From: Christensenellaceae bacterium
GTDB lineage: Bacteria; Bacillota; Clostridia; Christensenellales; Aristaeellaceae
Length of the DNA: 8,297 bases
Assembly (NCBI GenBank): GCA_017881705.1
Contig: JADGQP010000147.1
Location: 1-8,297 of the forward strand
Direction: 5' to 3'
Position 1 is the first letter of the stretch. Each line of letters begins with the position of its first letter. The notes under the pieces are model-generated. The model was given only the letters and a program-made list of their open reading frames with translations, was not told where the DNA came from and ran no database searches. This document shows, one piece after another, positions 4,791-8,297 of this stretch. Position numbers and translations under genes: made by a program.

Positions 4791-4843
4791 TAGAACTTTC
4801 GGTGTATGCGAAAGGGGGATTTAGCCAATTTGAGGTGGAAATA

Positions 4844-6514
4844 TTAGATTTCCATGATGATAGGCAATACCATGGGATTGCGTTTGATCTTCTCGAAAAT
4901 ATAGCGATGTAGCTCATCCTTGATGCGGTTTTTCATGTTCTGCCACTCGCTGCCATCGATGCGGCCATAGCTCATAATGATATTGCGCGTAAGGTCGCGG
5001 CTGCTTTCAATGATATCCTCGTTTTCCCGCACATAGACGAAACCGCGGCTGATGATATCCGGCCCGCTGACCAGCGTGCCGTTGTCGCGGTCGATCGCCA
5101 TCACCACGATAATCAGCCCATCCTCGCTCAGGTGCTTGCGGTCGCGCAGCACTACGTTGCCCACATCGCCGATGCCCAGGCCGTCCACCAGTATGCCGCC
5201 GGTGGTGGGCACCACGCCGGTTATGGCGAGGCTGTCGCTGCTCATTTCGATAATCTGGCCCAATTCCGGTATCACGATGTTCTGGCTGGGCATGCCCAGA
5301 CTTTCCGCAAGCTCGGCGTGCTGCCATAACTTGGAATATTCCCCGTGGTAGGGGATAAAGTACTTGGGATTCACCAGCACGTGCAGCAGCTTGATTTCCT
5401 CCTGGCAGGCGTGGCCGGAAACGTGTACTTCGGCGATCTGCCCGTAGATCACGTTCGCGCCGCAGCGGTACAGCTGGTTGATTACGCGACCGATCGGCTT
5501 TTCGTTGCCCGGTATGGGGTTGGCGGAGATAATGACCATATCCGTGGTTTTAATCTGCAGTTTGCGGTGCTCACCGTAGGCCATGCGCGTAAGGCCGGCC
5601 ATGGCCTCACCCTGGCTGCCGGTGGTAACCACCAGCAGTTCCTCGTCGGGGTAATTGTCGATATCGTCGATATCCACAATGCTCTCCTCGGGGATATTCA
5701 ACTCGCCTATAGACATGGCTACGCGCGATACGTTGACCATGCTGCGGCCCACAAAACACACCTTGCGCCCAAACATTGCGGCGGAATCCGCCACCATCTG
5801 CACGCGGTGTACATTGCTTGCAAACATTGCTACGATCACGCGGCCCTTGGCCTGCTGGAACAACTCGATAAACGTCTGGCCGATCTTGGTTTCGCTCATG
5901 GTGTGGCCCTTACGCTCGATGTTGGTCGATTCGCAAAGCAACGCCAGCACGCCCTTTTTACCGATAATGGCCAGTTCGGCCAGATCGGTTACCTCGCCCT
6001 CAATGGGGGTGTAGTCGATCTTGAAGTCTCCGCTTACCACCAGTGTGCCTGCCGGGCAGGTAATGGCCAGCGCCACAGCGCCCGCGATGGAGTGGTTCAC
6101 GTGAATAAACTCCACCGAGAAGCAACCCAGTTGAACCGTATCCCCGGGCTTAACCACATTCAGCGGTATGCCTGAAATACGGTGCTCTTTCAATTTCAAA
6201 TCCACCAGCGCGAGGGTCAGCTTGGTGCCGTATAGGGGCATAGGCACTTGCCTGAGCACGTAGGGCGTTGCGCCTATATGATCTTCGTGGCCGTGCGTCA
6301 GCAGCATGCCGCGAAGGCGATCTTTATTTTTTACGATATAAGTTACGTCCGGGATGACCAAATCGACGCCCAGCATATCCGCTTCGGGGAAGATGGAGCC
6401 GCAATCGACGACCAGCATATCTTCGCCGCACTCGATGACCGTGATGTTCTTGCCGAATTCATCCACGCCGCCCAAAGGGATTACGCGCAGTTTTGGCTGT
6501 TCTATTTCTGTCAT
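4844..6514 (-). CDS. rnj: Ribonuclease J, metallo-beta-lactamase/beta-CASP RNase
   Basis: The 556-residue product is a cytoplasmic RNase with endonuclease and 5'-to-3' exonuclease activity in mRNA turnover and rRNA maturation. The metallo-beta-lactamase core carries the zinc ligands at the numbering of B. subtilis RNase J1 or within one residue of it: HGHEDH (His74, His76, Asp78, His79), His141 in HVNHS, Asp163 in SGDFKID and His390 in PYHGEY. The inserted beta-CASP domain spans about 210-365, with SGH at 366-368, which helps hold the RNA backbone. The J-type C-terminal domain runs from about 450 to 556. Length and motifs are complete, with no sign of damage. The start is ATG at 6514, because AAAGGAGG (6522-6529) precedes it; an in-frame ATG at 6547 would add 11 residues and bury that site inside the gene. 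The gene stands alone, with its own leader and a probable terminator hairpin downstream. Confidence 0.97.
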   Translation of the reverse strand: MTEIEQPKLRVIPLGGVDEFGKNITVIECGEDMLVVDCGSIFPEADMLGVDLVIPDVTYIVKNKDRLRGMLLTHGHEDHIGATPYVLRQVPMPLYGTKLTLALVDLKLKEHRISGIPLNVVKPGDTVQLGCFSVEFIHVNHSIAGAVALAITCPAGTLVVSGDFKIDYTPIEGEVTDLAELAIIGKKGVLALLCESTNIERKGHTMSETKIGQTFIELFQQAKGRVIVAMFASNVHRVQMVADSAAMFGRKVCFVGRSMVNVSRVAMSIGELNIPEESIVDIDDIDNYPDEELLVVTTGSQGEAMAGLTRMAYGEHRKLQIKTTDMVIISANPIPGNEKPIGRVINQLYRCGANVIYGQIAEVHVSGHACQEEIKLLHVLVNPKYFIPYHGEYSKLWQHAELAESLGMPSQNIVIPELGQIIEMSSDSLAITGVVPTTGGILVDGLGIGDVGNVVLRDRKHLSEDGLIIVVMAIDRDNGTLVSGPDIISRGFVYVRENEDIIESSRDLTRNIIMSYGRIDGSEWQNMKNRIKDELHRYIFEKIKRNPMVLPIIMEI

Positions 6515-6733
6515 TGAAGAACCTCCTTTCCAGTAATGGCGACGCATTGCGACGCACAGGGTTTGGGTCGTCTGAATCGTGAAAAGCGTTAACGACGCTT
6601 TCCCCGAGCGAAAATCTTCGTACTAATATTGGCAGCGGCACTTTCGCGCCCGCTTTCAATTCTGGTAAGCGATCCCTTAATAAATTGAGGGAATGCACTT
6701 TTCGCACGTGATCGACTAACGATCCACTATACA
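6515..6733 (-). other. Long 5' leader of the RNase J gene with two small hairpins
   Basis: If transcription starts near 6733, the leader is about 219 nt. It can form AAAGCGT/ACGCTTT with a 5-nt loop (6583-6601) and CCCTTAA/TTGAGGG with one G-U pair (about 6670-6688). No riboswitch core or T-box that I know is visible. A minus-strand open frame across this stretch runs into the RNase J gene out of frame and looks like chance. From 6746 to 6947 I see only a weak 5-bp hairpin (6781-6795) and no gene. Confidence 0.4.
6522..6529 (-). promoter_or_regulatory. Ribosome binding site that decides the RNase J start
   Basis: AAAGGAGG on the minus strand lies 7 nt before ATG at 6514 and rules against the upstream in-frame ATG at 6547. 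Confidence 0.9.
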
Positions 6734-6739
6734 TACTCT

Positions 6740-6766
6740 ATTATATCATAAAGCTGTGCGCTTGAA
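6740..6766 (-). promoter_or_regulatory. Candidate promoter of the RNase J gene
   Basis: On the minus strand there is a perfect TATAAT (6740-6745). The -35 side is weak: TTCAAG (6761-6766) at 15-nt spacing, or TATTCA at 17. It is the clearest -10 box in the interval between RNase J and the RseC-like gene. Confidence 0.5.
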
Positions 6767-6947
6767 TAGAGCCCAAATACGCGAAGTTTTTTCGCTTTCC
6801 GGCGTTGTACCCGCCGCAAATCTGCACGCCGCCTTGCTTTGCACAAGCTGGATGGACGGCATGGCAAAAACATGGACAAAGCGGCTTGTCAAAACCGTAA
6901 ATCGGGAACCGTAGTAACTCCTTGCCGACAGCGCTTTGCCGGATTGC

Positions 6948-7385
6948 TTACGGGGTTTGGCAGCCGATATCTTCTACGGTTGGAAAATCGTGATACACAG
7001 CGGTTACGCGGGGCGTCCATTCCGCTTTGCCGGACACGCGTTTTTCCACCAGGGAAAGGATGCCTACCGACAAGCCTAAACCCGCCAGCGCGCCCAGCAG
7101 CATACCCGCGTCGCCGCCCCCGCCCAGCAGCCAACCTGCGCCAAGACCGACGAAAAGCCCAACCAGGGGAATAACATAGGCGATGGCAGTCGCTTCCAGA
7201 AAGCGATTTTCCGGGTACTCTACGCGCACCCAGTCGCCCTTGTCACACTCGGCTTTGAGTACGATGGTGCCCTCCTGCCCATTGCCGCATGCGCCGCATT
7301 TTAAGCAGGCTTCAGGCCGATGAAAGCGGATATGCGCCAACTGCTTTTGGGAATCATATTCAAAAACCTGACCAAATTTTATCAC
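6948..7385 (-). CDS. RseC/MucC-family (SoxR-reducing system) membrane protein
   Basis: The 145-residue protein has the RseC family plan. A cytoplasmic N-terminal beta domain carries a cysteine cluster, EACLKCGACGNG, with Cys27, Cys30 and Cys33. Two adjacent transmembrane helices follow (about 66-87 and 93-113) with a Gly-rich turn between them, then a short polar tail. In enteric bacteria RseC works with the Rsx electron-transfer complex that re-reduces SoxR, and it modulates sigma-E signalling. In Clostridia related proteins occur without sigma-E, and their role is not settled. The GTG start at 7385 is preferred because AAAGGAG lies about 9 nt upstream, and the nearer ATG is followed immediately by an in-frame stop. 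The gene is divergent from rpoB, and no rnf/rsx gene lies in the window. The family call is good; the function here is uncertain. Confidence 0.85.
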   Translation of the reverse strand: MIKFGQVFEYDSQKQLAHIRFHRPEACLKCGACGNGQEGTIVLKAECDKGDWVRVEYPENRFLEATAIAYVIPLVGLFVGLGAGWLLGGGGDAGMLLGALAGLGLSVGILSLVEKRVSGKAEWTPRVTAVYHDFPTVEDIGCQTP

Positions 7386-7453
7386 AAAAACATACTCCTT
7401 TGATACGGTTTGTAAAACGCGTTAAAACAATCGTCCGAATCACAGCACAAGGC

Positions 7454-7482
7454 TTGACAGCGTACGCCGCAGGTGCTAAAAT
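7454..7482 (+). promoter_or_regulatory. Consensus sigma-A promoter driving rpoB
   Basis: A perfect TTGACA (7454-7459) is followed after exactly 17 nt by TAAAAT (7477-7482), predicting a start near 7489. It lies about 160 nt before the rpoB ATG, with no gene between. Confidence 0.85.
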
Positions 7483-7488
7483 ATAAAC

Positions 7489-7642
7489 TTGCATCAGTAT
7501 CGTTACTATGCGGAGTCATGCCCACCCGTTACCACGTATTGTACATGCACAACGGGAAAAAATCAACAGGAAGTTTCCTGTTGCGGGGCAAACGCTTGGC
7601 ATCCTGCGGCGCGGTGCGAGAACATAAGGGGTGATTACATAT
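7489..7642 (+). other. rpoB 5' leader with two hairpins and ribosome binding site
   Basis: The leader can fold CCCGTT/AACGGG (7525-7530 with 7551-7556), followed by AAAAAA, and a tight stem CAACAGGAA/TTCCTGTTG (7564-7583). Neither is followed by a U-tract, so they are not plain terminators. AAGGGGTGA (7626-7634) is the ribosome binding site, 8 nt before the ATG. Confidence 0.5.
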
Positions 7643-8297
7643 ATGGTGCATGAGGTTCAAATGGGGAAGCAAAGGAAACGTATGAGCTTCTCGCGCGTCG
7701 ATGAAGTATTGGATATGCCCGATTTGATCGAGGTGCAGAAGAACAGCTACAGGCATTTCCTAGAAGAAGACCTCCGTGAGGTGCTTGCCGACGTTTCACC
7801 GATCACCGACTACACCGACAATCTGGTGCTGGAGTTTGTCGACTATTCCCTCGATGAACCAAAAAACAGCGTGGAGCGCTGCAAAGAACGCGACATGACG
7901 TACGCGGCGCCGCTGAAAGTGTTTGCTCGCCTGAAAAACAGGGAAACAGGCGAAATTAAGGAATCCGATGTTTTCATGGGTGACTTCCCCCTGATGACGG
8001 AGCACGGCACCTTCATTATCAACGGTGCGGAGCGTGTAATCGTCAGCCAGCTGGTTCGCTCGCCGGGCGTGTATTACGTGGACACCATCGATAAAGCAGG
8101 CAAGCACCTGTTTTCCACAACCGTTATCCCCAACCGCGGCGCATGGCTGGAGTATGAAACCGACTCCAACGATGTGCTTTGGGTACGCATCGACCGCGCG
8201 CGCAAACTGCCGATCACCGTTATCCTGCGTGCGCTGGGCTATGGTACGGACGAGGAAATTCTTCAGCTCCTGGGCGAGGATGAGCGCCTGAAGGCGA
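7643..8297 (+). CDS. rpoB: DNA-directed RNA polymerase beta subunit, N-terminal part (3' truncated by the window)
   Basis: The frame from ATG at 7643 stays open to the window edge, giving 218 of the roughly 1,200 residues expected. It is unmistakably bacterial RpoB: RMSFSRVDEVLDMPDLIEVQ and SYRHFL near the N-terminus, YAAPLKVFARL, the protrusion segment FMGDFPLMTEHGTFIINGAE (111-130), then RVIVSQLVRSPGVYY and the start of the lobe domain (IPNRGAWLEYE). The rifampicin-binding region lies beyond the window. The catalytic beta subunit pairs with beta-prime, usually encoded just downstream by rpoC. In most Firmicutes rpoB follows rplJ-rplL; here it has its own promoter and a divergent RseC-like neighbour. 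Confidence 0.98.
   Translation, partial: MVHEVQMGKQRKRMSFSRVDEVLDMPDLIEVQKNSYRHFLEEDLREVLADVSPITDYTDNLVLEFVDYSLDEPKNSVERCKERDMTYAAPLKVFARLKNRETGEIKESDVFMGDFPLMTEHGTFIINGAERVIVSQLVRSPGVYYVDTIDKAGKHLFSTTVIPNRGAWLEYETDSNDVLWVRIDRARKLPITVILRALGYGTDEEILQLLGEDERLKA

Noticed and set aside
4411..4917. Minus-strand open frame of 168 codons running into the RNase J 3' end
   Set aside because: It crosses both structured elements and the tandem repeat and overlaps RNase J out of frame; the repeated peptides come from the DNA repeats.
5345..6175. Plus-strand open frame of 276 codons opposite RNase J
   Set aside because: It is the antisense shadow of a complete, motif-perfect RNase J gene and has no ribosome binding site of note.
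6515..6733. Riboswitch or T-box in the RNase J leader
   Set aside because: No conserved riboswitch core, T-box sequence or terminator/antiterminator pair could be found.
6459..6734. Minus-strand open frame upstream of RNase J as a leader peptide or small gene
   Set aside because: It overlaps the RNase J start by over 50 bp in another frame, has no recognisable domain, and no clear ribosome binding site was seen.
6839..7174. Plus-strand frame opposite the RseC-like gene
   Set aside because: It is Arg/Pro-rich, overlaps a recognisable family member, and lacks a ribosome binding site.

Overview
The window looks like chromosomal DNA of a moderately GC-rich, Gram-positive-type anaerobe, most likely Bacillota/Clostridia. 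The reasons are a full-length RNase J of the B. subtilis J1 type, strong AGGAGG-type ribosome binding sites, two TTG and one GTG start, sigma-A-like promoters and a clostridial-looking RpoB N-terminus. This assignment is inference; there is no rRNA or tRNA gene to anchor it.

Layout. 1-180 is the Ala/Thr/Gly-rich C-terminal tail of an unidentified gene, closed by a bidirectional terminator (209-240) shared with a leftward MarR-family regulator (279-761). Divergent from marR is a compact rightward operon (1012-3820) ending at a strong terminator. It encodes a ZorA-like MotA/TolQ/ExbB proton-channel subunit, a MotB/ZorB-like stator with the channel aspartate, a long coiled coil and an OmpA-type peptidoglycan-binding domain, and an unrecognised single-pass membrane protein. 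No ZorC, ZorD or ZorE effector gene is present. 3882-4843 is about 1 kb without a credible gene. It is packed with hairpin repeats, including two oppositely oriented copies of a ~100-nt folded element whose outer stems differ in sequence but stay self-complementary, around an AT-rich island. Leftward genes follow: RNase J (4844-6514) with a long leader, then an RseC-like membrane protein (6948-7385). Divergent from the latter, with its own consensus promoter, rpoB begins at 7643 and runs off the window.

How it fits together. The stator genes form one transcription unit and should build an ion-driven motor anchored to the cell wall; the divergent MarR protein may regulate it and itself. RNase J and RpoB are housekeeping RNA degradation and transcription functions. 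The points most worth following are the three-gene stator operon that lacks known Zorya effectors and carries an unknown third gene, and the structured repeat family, whose base changes look like selection on folding.
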